64,000 nucleotides of DNA from Lentisphaerota bacterium (GCA_018676675.1 JABHEG010000137.1:22227-86226), one strand, 5' to 3'. Positions 36,645 through 46,784 are shown, counted from the stretch's first letter. A program made the numbers and translations. The notes: a model not told the origin generated them from the sequence alone.

Positions 36645-39242
36645 ATGCCCACACGTACCGGATATCGCCAATTCCGAGGCACGCTCGCCGCAATCTTGAG
36701 TTGCTGGGGCCTGCACGCTGCAGTCGGACTGCGGGTGGAAAAATCGCAGACCGGAGTCACTATCGAGACGACGTACTACGTTGCGGTTCTCGCAAAGGAA
36801 AAGGGGATGACCTTCCAATCCCTGACCGACCGACGGACCAGGAGAACGATGCGCGTGCAGTACTCGGGCCTGACTGTTGCCGAGGAACGTGAACGCCCAA
36901 CCTGGACAAACGCAGCCTTTGGCCAGCCGAAGCGGCATCTGGAAGCAAGAGCCACCCCAGATTTCGAGCTCACCGGGGGGCCGAACACCGCAACGCTGGT
37001 GAGTACGTGGTCAAACGCAGCCGTTGATGTCCGGAAAGCACTCACCTTCACCGCCGGTTCAGCCGTCATCGATATGACCTGCACTGTGAAGGTCAAGCGA
37101 GCGTTGGAGGACCTCTCCTACACGCTGGACGTCAATGATACCGTCTTGAGCCGCGTTGGGCGGTTCTACCCCGGTGCCGAACGCTACACAGCCCGGATGC
37201 CGGTGGAAGCCGTCTATGCACGTGCCCCAACGTACAGCTACTGCACGGACGGTAAGGCCGGCGTGGGACTGCTGGCTTCCGGACGCGACGATATCGAGAC
37301 CGTGGCTCACATGACCTACACGCCGTCGTTGCGCAGAACGCACCTTGCGGCATACACCCGACCCCTCCGTTGGGACACAACTCCACATGAGGTAAAGCTC
37401 AACGTCGGGATCATCGTCGGCCTCCCTGCGGACGACGTCGCGGCCCTCCATCGAGCCCGGAATCCCGCCCTCCCAGCCGTTCAGGTCACGAAATTCAACG
37501 TGACTCACCTCATCCAGAGGACCGACGAAGAGGGGCAGGCGACAGTCGAGCTCACAAACCACACCCCTGCCGCCCAACCAGTCACGCTTGGCGCGCGAAT
37601 TACTGGCGGGATCACGGCGACGCGGGGCCTGAAGACGCGGGCCTACCAGATTCCCGCCAACAGCAGCCTGCAAGTCCCTCTCACCTGGCCCAATGAACAG
37701 GAGTACGGCTTCGAACTGCTCGTGGACGTCCACTCCGCCGATGGCACACTCCTGGACAGTGCCCGGGAGTATTTCGCGGTTGCAGACCATTTCGTCAAGG
37801 TGGCGCAGACGACCGTTTGGAACGCCGGCTGGATGCGCTACGACTGGTTGACTCCGGCGATGGTGCGCAAGGCCAAAGAGAGCTATGTCGGCATCATCGA
37901 GTACTACTGCTGGGCCCCGGATCAAGTCTTTGACCTGACCCCGGATACGGAGACCTGGGAGCCACACACGGAATCACAGGGCGCCTACAGGACCGAACTG
38001 AGCCGGACGTTCTTGCGTGGGGTTGTGGATTCGGCCCACGCCAACGGAATGCGAGTCCTGGCGATGGATACCGGCTTCGCCAGCCTTCCGGGCGCACTCG
38101 ATCACCCCAAACGCGTCAAATACACCCGCGACGGCCAGATATACCTCTACAACGGCAACATCCACAACGGCAAGCGATTCAATGCCGTGGGTGCCTATGT
38201 GCACGAACCTGAGCTGACAAAGGCCTGGGCCGAAGAGATGTGCGCGTCGGTCGACATGTTCGGCTGGGACGGGGTGCGCTTCGACTGGAACTTCATCCCC
38301 GTGGCCCCCCAGGATCCGCTTCACATGGCAGGGAAGGACAAGGAGGAGAACATCTACGCCCGAGCCAACCGACAGGCGTGGTACACCTGGGATGGACGTT
38401 CCGCCCACGACCTGTTCCCCAACCCCGACCAAACCGGTGCAGAGCTCTGCCGCATCTACCGGCAGACGGTGGCCGAGAAGTACCCCGACTTCATCTATAA
38501 CGTGAACTACTCGGTCAACCACGGGCTTTTCGACAAGTACCCCGAGTACTCGGCCGTAAACACGAAGGACTCAGGCATCCTCATGGAGAGCCTGCTCAAC
38601 ACCTACAGCACCTACCCAACCTGGCAGGCGTGGGCCAAGGTGTTAACTGACGCGTTGAGCGTGATTAGACCGCAAGGAGCACAACCCTTCGTTGGCTGGA
38701 TGCGGGGCTATGCTCCGGGCGGCATCGCCCACCGCAATATGCAGTACATCATGATGGCTTCCGGATTCCGCTGGTACGGATCTTACGGGGCCCGCCACTC
38801 GCTTGACGACACCTACAAGCGGTTCCGCCACGCGACGCGCTTTGCCGAGTTCTTCTACGATCCTGACTTCAACCGGATCAAGGCCCCCGAAACGCGGGTC
38901 GAGGTAACGGGCGGAGGATCGGACCGCGTGCTGTGGAGACCATTCGTGTTCGAACGGACGCGCACCAAGCACCGCGAACTCCTGGTGCATCTGCTCAATC
39001 TCCCGCAAGATGACCACATTATCATGCATCACGACACCCCGGCGGCGAAACAGGACTTGGTGGTCACGGCCAAGTGGGAATCGACCTCCCTCCCGACCTC
39101 CTGCTGGTTACTTACACCGGATCCACACCCCCAAGCGACACGACTCACCTGGGCCAGGAAGCCTGACGGCACGGTTGCGATCCGCATCCCCGAACTGGTT
39201 TCTTTGGGAAGCGTGGTGCTGGTTGGTGAAGGGGGACAGTGA
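36645..39242 (+). CDS. Putative secreted glycoside-hydrolase-like TIM-barrel protein (865 aa)
   Basis: N-terminal signal-like segment, SADMFGWDGVRFDWNF-type barrel motif (text: CASVDMFGWDGVRFDWNFIPV), long beta-rich N-terminal half. Confidence 0.6.
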   Translation: MPTRTGYRQFRGTLAAILSCWGLHAAVGLRVEKSQTGVTIETTYYVAVLAKEKGMTFQSLTDRRTRRTMRVQYSGLTVAEERERPTWTNAAFGQPKRHLEARATPDFELTGGPNTATLVSTWSNAAVDVRKALTFTAGSAVIDMTCTVKVKRALEDLSYTLDVNDTVLSRVGRFYPGAERYTARMPVEAVYARAPTYSYCTDGKAGVGLLASGRDDIETVAHMTYTPSLRRTHLAAYTRPLRWDTTPHEVKLNVGIIVGLPADDVAALHRARNPALPAVQVTKFNVTHLIQRTDEEGQATVELTNHTPAAQPVTLGARITGGITATRGLKTRAYQIPANSSLQVPLTWPNEQEYGFELLVDVHSADGTLLDSAREYFAVADHFVKVAQTTVWNAGWMRYDWLTPAMVRKAKESYVGIIEYYCWAPDQVFDLTPDTETWEPHTESQGAYRTELSRTFLRGVVDSAHANGMRVLAMDTGFASLPGALDHPKRVKYTRDGQIYLYNGNIHNGKRFNAVGAYVHEPELTKAWAEEMCASVDMFGWDGVRFDWNFIPVAPQDPLHMAGKDKEENIYARANRQAWYTWDGRSAHDLFPNPDQTGAELCRIYRQTVAEKYPDFIYNVNYSVNHGLFDKYPEYSAVNTKDSGILMESLLNTYSTYPTWQAWAKVLTDALSVIRPQGAQPFVGWMRGYAPGGIAHRNMQYIMMASGFRWYGSYGARHSLDDTYKRFRHATRFAEFFYDPDFNRIKAPETRVEVTGGGSDRVLWRPFVFERTRTKHRELLVHLLNLPQDDHIIMHHDTPAAKQDLVVTAKWESTSLPTSCWLLTPDPHPQATRLTWARKPDGTVAIRIPELVSLGSVVLVGEGGQ

Positions 39243-39243
39243 C

Positions 39244-40683
39244 ATGGTGACGCTTGCCACAGACGTCTGTAGCAACCCGGCCGCAGCCGGGCTCTCCACG
39301 CAAAGCCGGCCATACAGCATTCTCCGCCTCATGGCCATTGTACTGGTTGCACCGTTGGCCCTGCGCGCAGCAGACGAGACGGTGTTCACTGCCGACTTCT
39401 CAGGGACGAAACCACTCGAGCAAGATGGGTGGGAACAGGTCACCACTCCCGCCCAGAGCCACTACGAGGCCCGGGAAGGAGTCCTCAGGGTCACCTGCAG
39501 ACAGAACCCCCACCACGACGGTTTCATCCGCAGGCGTATCCCCATCGTCAAGCGTGGTTCACTTGAGTTTGACGCCAACATCGCGATGGAACAAGCGGGC
39601 AACAAGCTGGGGGTGGCGCTCACCGTGAGTATCTACAACATCGGCACGTGGTTCCATGATTACTGCAAAGACTGGCGCAGGTACTTCCCCGGCGGTCCGA
39701 ACCAGCGCCTCCCGGGTTTCAGTACCGAGCCGGTAGGGCACCAGCGCCTGACGCCCGTAAAGCTGGGGGAATGGAGTCACTACCGAATCCTCTTTGACCA
39801 CGATGCCGGAACCGTTGAGTACTACTGCAACGACATGCGGGATCCTGTACACATCGACTATGACGTGCCGATTCTCGGGCGCGAGGAGTACGAAGGAGGA
39901 ACGCTCCGCATCGGCAGTATGGGGCTGACCAAAGGGCCCGTTGTGTACGGCATACGGAACGTTGTCCTCAAACAGACCACGCCGGATTCGGAGAGCAACT
40001 CCCCGCGGGAAACGGTCCTGCTTTTCCACGGAATGAGCTCGGACCAATACAACCTGGGAGGGCTGTTCACCGAAACCGTCGCCGCTGGGAAGACACGGGT
40101 CTACACGGTGCGAACCCACGGTGCTGCCATCGCCCCCCGCAACCAACTCAAGGTCGATCGACTCCCGTCTGCCGCGACCGTAGCAAAGGCCTCAGCGATC
40201 GTCCTTGTCGACATGCCCCTCAGCCCAGGGGAGTGCCTCCCCCCCCCTCTCCTTCGGCAGCTCATCGACGCCGTTCACAATGGGGCCAGGCTGGTCATCG
40301 TGGGGGGGATGTTCTCCCTCGGCAAGGGCGGGTACAGCGAGTCCGCCTTGAACCCCCTTCTGCCGATCGAGGTGGACAGTCCCTGGGGAGTCACGCGCTT
40401 CCCCGAACCACGTCCTCTCTGCTCGGAGGCCGGCCCCCTTGGCGTCGCTCTGGAAGCACCCCACGTTCTCTGGTACCACAGCGTCAACGTGAAGGAGGGA
40501 GCCACGGTTGGCATGACGGCTGATGGGAAACCGATGTTTGTCAGCTGGCCGATTGGCGAAGGCAGCGTCAGCGTCTCTCTACCCTGTCCTGCCGGGAACG
40601 TCTGGAGCAAGGGCACGCCTGCTTTCTGGCGCACCACCACATGGCGCCAATGGCTTGAAAGCAAGATATTGGAGGGGAGATAG
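39244..40683 (+). CDS. Secreted protein: LamG/concanavalin-like domain plus GATase1-like domain
   Basis: TVFTADFSGTKPLEQDGWEQVTTPAQSHYEAREG...; LVIVGGMFSLGKGGYSESALNPLLPIE; paralogous to 35206-36630. Confidence 0.68.
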   Translation: MVTLATDVCSNPAAAGLSTQSRPYSILRLMAIVLVAPLALRAADETVFTADFSGTKPLEQDGWEQVTTPAQSHYEAREGVLRVTCRQNPHHDGFIRRRIPIVKRGSLEFDANIAMEQAGNKLGVALTVSIYNIGTWFHDYCKDWRRYFPGGPNQRLPGFSTEPVGHQRLTPVKLGEWSHYRILFDHDAGTVEYYCNDMRDPVHIDYDVPILGREEYEGGTLRIGSMGLTKGPVVYGIRNVVLKQTTPDSESNSPRETVLLFHGMSSDQYNLGGLFTETVAAGKTRVYTVRTHGAAIAPRNQLKVDRLPSAATVAKASAIVLVDMPLSPGECLPPPLLRQLIDAVHNGARLVIVGGMFSLGKGGYSESALNPLLPIEVDSPWGVTRFPEPRPLCSEAGPLGVALEAPHVLWYHSVNVKEGATVGMTADGKPMFVSWPIGEGSVSVSLPCPAGNVWSKGTPAFWRTTTWRQWLESKILEGR

Positions 40684-40809
40684 GGTATTCGGGATTGGTC
40701 ATTCGTTGTTCGGGGGGAGGCCGAAAGCTCTCTCGATTCTCCGGATTCCTGCCCCCTCGAATCCCCGGATCACCGAATCGCCAATCGCCAGTCGCCAATC
40801 CAGCATCCC

Positions 40810-42213
40810 CTACGCCTTTAGACCTTCCAGCAGCTGAGCTCGAGTCCAGCCGTTCAGGATTGGGTCCCCGGTCTCTTCCATCCATTCAACCAAGCGGCTC
40901 CGCAGACGTTGGAGTTGCTCGACGTCGTCCGGCAGCTGGGCAAGATTGCGTAGTTCGCCGGGATCGTCCTGAAGATCGTAGAGCTCATCTTCAGCGGTTG
41001 GATTCCAGATGTATTTCCAGCGCTGATCCCGCACCATGCGTTGACTGTAGAGCCCAAACTGCGCCCCATGGTAGGCGCTGAAGATGTCCTCACGCCCGGT
41101 ATCGTCGCCTCTGACAAGAGGCCGCACGCTCTGCCCCTGAAACGCATCCGGGACAGGAATACCAGCGATGTCACAGAGCGTCGCAGCCAGATCCAGCGCG
41201 TGGGTCACAAAGCTGCGGCATACGGCCCCCGGTGTCGCCTCTCCGGGCCACCGGACAATGAGCGGGACTCTAACGATGTCATCGTACATCACGTAGTGCT
41301 TATCAATCATGCCATGAGCGCCACACATATCCCCATGGTCAGAGGTGTAGACAACGACGGTGTTCTGACTCAGGCCGTGGGCCTCCAACGCGTCGAGCAC
41401 GCGCCCAACCTGCTGGTCAATCAGCGAGATCTCTCCCAGGTAACGCCCCACAACCGGAGCCCACTGGTCCCAGGTCCAGTCGTCGATCCGCCAAGTCCGT
41501 CGCTGTTGGCGCTGAATGTAAGGCTTGCCCTGAAGAGAGTCCGGGAAACTCGGCCAGGGAGGAATGCTCTCGGGCGCGTACATCTCAGCGAATGGCGATG
41601 GGACCATGTTGGGCAAGTGCGGCTCGGACGGCGTCCACATCATGAAGAAAGGGCTGTCGCCCTGAGAGAGCTTCCCGAGCGACTCGATCGTCCGGTCGGC
41701 GCCCCAGGCCAAGCGTGACGCGGCGGCGGGTATGGCTGAATCAGTTGCCCCAAACCAGTTGCCGGCCATGGTCCTGGGCGCATAGCCCTGCTCTTCCCGC
41801 CAGCCCCAGTAGTCGCCCTCCGGGACAGAGATGCTGAAGCCATACTCCTCCGGACCGTGGTCGTGATCGACATGCCACTTCCCAACGTGCCCGAGCTGGT
41901 ACCCGGAATCGGCGAGCAACCGAGTCACTGCGGGGCGCCCAAAAGGTGCGGGACGGCCCGCTTCAGTACCCGTGTTGGCCAGCACACCATGCTGGAAGGA
42001 CCACTGTCCGTAGACGAGGCAATTGCGGGCCGGAACGCAGAGAGGGATCGGAGTGTAGGCATGCTCGAAGTTGGTGCCCGAAGCCGCCAAGCCGTCCAGG
42101 TGCGGGGTCCGCAGGAGAGGATGTCCATTCGCACCGAGACAGTCGGCCCGATGCTGGTCCACAAGGATCAGCAGAATGTTGGGACGGGCATCGTTCACCG
42201 ACCGATCACTCAT
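40810..42213 (-). CDS. Sulfatase (formylglycine-type)
   Basis: RPNILLILVDQHRADCLGANGHP, CVPARNCLVYGQ (CxPAR), YTSDHGDMCGAHGM. Confidence 0.93.
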   Translation of the reverse strand: MSDRSVNDARPNILLILVDQHRADCLGANGHPLLRTPHLDGLAASGTNFEHAYTPIPLCVPARNCLVYGQWSFQHGVLANTGTEAGRPAPFGRPAVTRLLADSGYQLGHVGKWHVDHDHGPEEYGFSISVPEGDYWGWREEQGYAPRTMAGNWFGATDSAIPAAASRLAWGADRTIESLGKLSQGDSPFFMMWTPSEPHLPNMVPSPFAEMYAPESIPPWPSFPDSLQGKPYIQRQQRRTWRIDDWTWDQWAPVVGRYLGEISLIDQQVGRVLDALEAHGLSQNTVVVYTSDHGDMCGAHGMIDKHYVMYDDIVRVPLIVRWPGEATPGAVCRSFVTHALDLAATLCDIAGIPVPDAFQGQSVRPLVRGDDTGREDIFSAYHGAQFGLYSQRMVRDQRWKYIWNPTAEDELYDLQDDPGELRNLAQLPDDVEQLQRLRSRLVEWMEETGDPILNGWTRAQLLEGLKA

Positions 42214-43204
42214 CTACCTGCACGATGGATTCCGTTTCGATGGAGCGAATCGCCGCGTCCAGGACCTTCTGCGCCGCCAGGCCCTGTTCGCCGGAGCCAT
42301 TGATCTCTGCGGGCGACACACCGTTGGAGACCTGCTCGATGAACGTGTGCAACCGGCAGGAGAACGTGTCGTGGAAGTCCCGGTAGCCACCAAAAACAGG
42401 GTTTGTGTATTGCCGTTTGACCAAGTCACCGGCAGGATAGAGGGTGACGTTCCGCCACATGTCGTCCAGCACGAAGCGTCCCTTCAAACCAGCGACTTCA
42501 CACCGTTCCATCGGGTGTCCGCGGGCCATGTCGTAGCTGGCGGTCAGATGTCCCACCGCTCCACTTGCGAAGCGAACATTCAGCGCCATCGTGGACCAGA
42601 TGCTCCGCCCGGGGGCGGTCATCGCGAAGCACTGAACAGCCTCGATATCGCCACCGAAATGGCGCATGATGTCCACCGAGTGTGGGTTCAGGGCCTTGAT
42701 CATGTAATAGGGCGAGCTCTCGTTCGGGTTGCAGATCCACATCGCCATGTTGATGAACAACTGATGACCGATCAACCCCTCGTCCATCCATTCCCTGGCA
42801 AGCATCGCCGCCGGAGTAAAGCGGTGGTTGAGGTCAATGCCGAAACACCGATCATGCTTCCTGGCGCACGCAACCATCTCCTCGGCTTCCGGGATGGTGT
42901 TGCAGATCGGCTTCTCGCAGAGAACGTGGCAGTTAGCCTCAAGCGCCTGGATCGTTGGCTCGTGATGGTCACTTCCGTACTCAAAGCCGCCAGTGGCAAC
43001 ACTGCACACGTCCGGTTGAATCGCCGCCAGCATGGATGGAACATCGTGGAATGCCGGAACGCTCAGACGTGCAGAAGCTGCACCAGCCCGGTCACGGCGG
43101 ATGTCGCAGACGGCAACCAAGTCTGCCAGCTCATCCGCCAGGTAGATGTCGGCATGACGGTTCCCGATTGGGCCACAACCAATCACGGCCACTCGAAGAG
43201 GCAT
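42206..43204 (-). CDS. Gfo/Idh/MocA family oxidoreductase
   Basis: LRVAVIGCGPIGNRHADIY, VLCEKPICNTIPEAEEMV; overlaps the start of the following sulfatase gene by 8 bp. Confidence 0.93.
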   Translation of the reverse strand: MPLRVAVIGCGPIGNRHADIYLADELADLVAVCDIRRDRAGAASARLSVPAFHDVPSMLAAIQPDVCSVATGGFEYGSDHHEPTIQALEANCHVLCEKPICNTIPEAEEMVACARKHDRCFGIDLNHRFTPAAMLAREWMDEGLIGHQLFINMAMWICNPNESSPYYMIKALNPHSVDIMRHFGGDIEAVQCFAMTAPGRSIWSTMALNVRFASGAVGHLTASYDMARGHPMERCEVAGLKGRFVLDDMWRNVTLYPAGDLVKRQYTNPVFGGYRDFHDTFSCRLHTFIEQVSNGVSPAEINGSGEQGLAAQKVLDAAIRSIETESIVQVDE

Positions 43205-43310
43205 CGTTTTCTCCTGAAATCACTGGGGAGTGCGTCCTTAGGAGGGCACGCCCACACATCCCGAAAGCTCTTCGTCCGGGAGCTTGCCCTACTGACAGCT
43301 GACAGATCTC

Positions 43311-44735
43311 TTACCTTGCCCGGGCCTGCAGTTTGGCGGCCTGTTCGGGGTCGCCGATGTGCATCGTGTCGTAGGCTTCCTGGCTCGATTTGAAACCGCG
43401 TTCGCCGATCTCATCATGACCATGCCAGGCCCCCTGCGTGAGCATCGGGTTCGTGCGCCCCTCTTCCTTCTCACGCTTCGCGATGAAGTCCTCCATTCGC
43501 TTCGTCAAGTACGCCACCACCTCCGGTTCCTTGTCGGCCAGATTGTTGTTCTCATCAGGATCAGCCAACAGGTTATAGAGCTCGACCGGCGGCTTGAAGT
43601 GGAAGTCCGGCTCCAACGCCCGAATCAGTTTCCATTCAGGGGTGCGCCACCCGTGTTTGCGCATCCACGTACATTCAGTGATGTAGAACTCAGTGTCGAA
43701 GTTCTCCTTCTTGCCCTTCACCAAATCCATCAGGTCTCTACCCTCAAAAGGCATATCAGTCTTGATCGACAGCAGTTTGAGGAGAGTCGGCATCAGGTCC
43801 TTGTGCTGGTTGAAGCCCTTGACGCGACGACCTGCCGGAACCTTCTTCGGGTAACGAATGATCAACGGGACACGGAGAGTCACATCGTAGATGCCATGAT
43901 GATCGAACCAGCACTCATGGTCATAGAGGGTCTCACCATGGTCTGCATTGATGACCACGATCGTCTCTTCAAGGATGCCCAGACTCTCAAGCTCAGTGAA
44001 AATGCTCTGGATGCAGGCATCCATGTACGCAATGGCACCGTCGTACTGCGCAACCACGTAGTCTTTATCCGTAATGCCGTCAGGCATCCAGGAGAGGAAG
44101 TAGTCGCGGAAGGGGCGGAATTCCATCACCGGATCCATCGAGGGATTGTCGGCATCACACTCATCGCCGTGATAGAACATGCGCTCGTACGGCTCGGGAG
44201 GCAGGTAGGGAGAGTGCGGATCCATGTGCCTCAGGAACAGGAAAAAAGGCTCGTCCTCGTCCGCGAGGCGGGCCAGCTCTGGCAGCGTCACGTTGTTGAG
44301 GTTCTGGGCCTTCGGGCTCCGTCCCTCGGCCTTTGACCCCCAACCACCGAAGTGGAGGTAGTTCTGAAAACCACGCGCCGCCGGGTTGCCCTGAAAACCA
44401 ACCGACGTGGTGTTGTACCCTTCCTCACCCAGCACCTCTGCAAGCGTCTTCGCTTCCTCATTCATCGGCCCTCTGTGCCGCAAGGCCACACAGTTGGTAC
44501 CAAAGCAGTCCCGTCCCGTAAGCATCGAGCCATATCCGGGCGTGGTGGGTACGTGAGGACAGAAGGTATTCTCGAACAGCGTGCCGCCCTTGGCGAACCT
44601 GTCAATATGCGGCGTGGTCTGCCGATGATAGCCGTAGCAGCTCATGTGAGTGGCAAGCAGTGAATCGATCCCAATGAGCAACAGATTCGGTTGCTTCCGC
44701 TTCCGGGATCCCGCCGTCTTCTTACTCGTAGCCAT
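43311..44735 (-). CDS. Sulfatase-like hydrolase with Thr instead of Cys/Ser at the formylglycine position
   Basis: QPNLLLIGIDSLLATHMSCYGYHRQTTPHIDRFAKGG; VPTTPGYGSMLTGRD; INADHGETLYDHECWFDH. Confidence 0.9.
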   Translation of the reverse strand: MATSKKTAGSRKRKQPNLLLIGIDSLLATHMSCYGYHRQTTPHIDRFAKGGTLFENTFCPHVPTTPGYGSMLTGRDCFGTNCVALRHRGPMNEEAKTLAEVLGEEGYNTTSVGFQGNPAARGFQNYLHFGGWGSKAEGRSPKAQNLNNVTLPELARLADEDEPFFLFLRHMDPHSPYLPPEPYERMFYHGDECDADNPSMDPVMEFRPFRDYFLSWMPDGITDKDYVVAQYDGAIAYMDACIQSIFTELESLGILEETIVVINADHGETLYDHECWFDHHGIYDVTLRVPLIIRYPKKVPAGRRVKGFNQHKDLMPTLLKLLSIKTDMPFEGRDLMDLVKGKKENFDTEFYITECTWMRKHGWRTPEWKLIRALEPDFHFKPPVELYNLLADPDENNNLADKEPEVVAYLTKRMEDFIAKREKEEGRTNPMLTQGAWHGHDEIGERGFKSSQEAYDTMHIGDPEQAAKLQARAR

Positions 44736-44835
44736 GCTTACGCTCCTGAGGGTTCATTCGTGACTCGTGATTCCTGATTCGTGCCGTGGGCCCGCCATAC
44801 CCGAATATCGAGAGCATCGAAAGTCGGATCCCCAA

Positions 44836-45633
44836 TCACCTGGCTCCACATGCCTGCAGACAAGCCTGCATGTGCCCTCGGGCTTCTGCGGCAATGGCCA
44901 CACACGCAGGGAGTTCATACTCCTTGGCCCCGATCACCTCCAGGTCAACAGGCCCCGTGTATCCCGACTCATGCAGCACGCGGATGTACCCGAGCAGGTC
45001 AATATCGCCGCGACCGTTCGCCTGGTTCTCCGGCTTCCCTGGCCCCCGTTCGCGTCCCTTGCAGTCACGAATATGGACATGGCGGATCCGGTCCACCACC
45101 GCGCTGATCGCCTCAACCGGGTTCTCGTTCGCCCGGTGGATGTGGCTCGGATCCATGTCAAGGCCGAACGCCGGACAGGTGATCGCTTCCAGGGCTCGAA
45201 GCGACGTCTCTGTGTTGTAGATGGCTGCGCCGACATGGGCCTTCACGCACAGTGTCAAACCGTAGTGACCGGCCCGTTCAGAGAGCGTTCCCAGCGACTC
45301 GATGACTTCCTTCAGACTGTCCTCATCGCCACTCTCTCCGCCGGGACCACAGTTGATCACTGGAATACCGATCTCAACGGCAGCCTGGAACGCTTTCTCC
45401 ATCCGCTCCGGGTCACGGCGCGGTTGCTCCATGGCCAGCACGGGCAACTCATAGCGCTCCGAAAGCTCCTTGACAACGGGGGCCAGTTCCTCCCACTGAT
45501 CGAGGACCAGATGCTGGCTCATCCCATCAATGGCAGAGATCTCCAGGCCGTCATAGCCACAGGCCTTGAGCCATCTAAAGGACGTCTCCATATCAAACTT
45601 GCCGAAAAGAACTGAATTTGCCCCGAGTTTCAT
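44836..45633 (-). CDS. Sugar phosphate isomerase/epimerase (xylose isomerase-like TIM barrel)
   Basis: MKLGANSVLFGKFDMETSFRWLKACGYDGLEISAI..., FGLDMDPSHIHRANENPVEAI, VHIRDCKG. Confidence 0.88.
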   Translation of the reverse strand: MKLGANSVLFGKFDMETSFRWLKACGYDGLEISAIDGMSQHLVLDQWEELAPVVKELSERYELPVLAMEQPRRDPERMEKAFQAAVEIGIPVINCGPGGESGDEDSLKEVIESLGTLSERAGHYGLTLCVKAHVGAAIYNTETSLRALEAITCPAFGLDMDPSHIHRANENPVEAISAVVDRIRHVHIRDCKGRERGPGKPENQANGRGDIDLLGYIRVLHESGYTGPVDLEVIGAKEYELPACVAIAAEARGHMQACLQACGAR

Positions 45634-45876
45634 CCACTATCTCCTTGTCGCTGCCATCGATTCCGTGAACGCTGCTGAAAATAGCCCCCAAACCCCCTGC
45701 TGCCACCCCCGGAGGAACTCTCCTGTTGGCTTGTCCTGCCATAGTCCCTCCCAGGACGACGGCAGATCACGGCTCTGTTATCCCCTGACTGAACCGAGCC
45801 GCGGCTCTGACAAACAGGCATCGCGCGCGGGTTGTCTTCGTCGATGCCCGGGCCATAGTACGGGCCTCTGCAATGC

Positions 45877-45953
45877 GCGTCCGTAGCTCAATTGGATAGA
45901 GCATCTGCCTTCGGAGCAGAGGGTTGGGGGTTCGAGTCCCTCCGGACGTGCCA
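45877..45953 (+). tRNA. tRNA-Arg (anticodon TCG)
   Basis: Cloverleaf GCGTCCG-TA-GCTC-AATTGGATA-GAGC-A-TCTGC-CTTCGGA-GCAGA-GGGTT-GGGGG-TTCGAGT-CCCTC-CGGACGT-G-CCA; CCA encoded. Confidence 0.95.
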
Positions 45954-45998
45954 TTCCTGCCGACACGATGGCGCCTCCAGACAACTGAGGGAAACGCT

Positions 45999-46784
45999 AT
46001 GGACCTTCAACGTATCTCGACCTGCAACTACCCGGTACGAGACAGAGACCTCGACTACACCTTCAGACTGATCGCCGATTCCGGCTACAGAAAAGTCGAT
46101 CTCTGGGGCGGACTCCCGAACTACTCGAACACTCCGGATGAGTGCGATGTGACCGCCCTCAAGAGCAAAGCGGCCGAGTACGGCCTCCTGATCGCCAACC
46201 TGGGTACGTACCCCGGCCGGAAGATCTTCGACGTCGGCCCCGAAGCCGAATTCGAGGAAATGAAGCGTGCAATCGACAATGCCGCTTTCCTGGGCTCGCG
46301 TTCGATCCGCGTTTGCCCGGGCACGGGCGAGGATCCGGCGATCATCCCTGAGTTGGTCCCGTTCTTCCAGAAGAGCGCCGCCTATGCCGCCGGGAAAGGC
46401 GTCTACATGGGCATGGAAAACCACAAAGGCAGTATCGCCGGCAACCCGGATGCCTGCGCCGAGCTCTCCAGCGCCGTAGACTCTCCACATTTCGGCGTCC
46501 TCTACGAACCGGCGAACCTGATGGCCTGCGGGGTGGACTACAAGAACGCGTACGCGGCCTTCGGGGACTACGTTACCCACGTCCATGTCAAGGACAGCCA
46601 TGTTGTCGACGGGACCTACGAACGCACGATGCTGGGTGAAGGCTCGATCGATTACGCATGGGTCACGGCAACTGTCGAAGCAGGCGGGTACACCGGTGAC
46701 TACGCGCTCGAGTTCGAAATTCAGGACAGAGTGGATATCGCGATTGGCCTGCCCAAATGGCTGGAGTACTTCCTCGCCCTGTAA
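45999..46784 (+). CDS. Sugar phosphate isomerase/epimerase
   Basis: MDLQRISTCNYPVRDRDLDYTFRLIADSGYRKVDLWGGLPNY..., GVLYEPANLMACGVDY, THVHVKDS. Confidence 0.9.
   Translation: MDLQRISTCNYPVRDRDLDYTFRLIADSGYRKVDLWGGLPNYSNTPDECDVTALKSKAAEYGLLIANLGTYPGRKIFDVGPEAEFEEMKRAIDNAAFLGSRSIRVCPGTGEDPAIIPELVPFFQKSAAYAAGKGVYMGMENHKGSIAGNPDACAELSSAVDSPHFGVLYEPANLMACGVDYKNAYAAFGDYVTHVHVKDSHVVDGTYERTMLGEGSIDYAWVTATVEAGGYTGDYALEFEIQDRVDIAIGLPKWLEYFLAL

Noticed and set aside
42071-44336. Long plus-strand ORFs (440 aa at 42071-43393, 325 aa at 43359-44336)
   Set aside because: Antisense to confidently assigned Gfo/Idh/MocA and sulfatase genes; no recognisable motifs; long shadow ORFs are expected at high GC.
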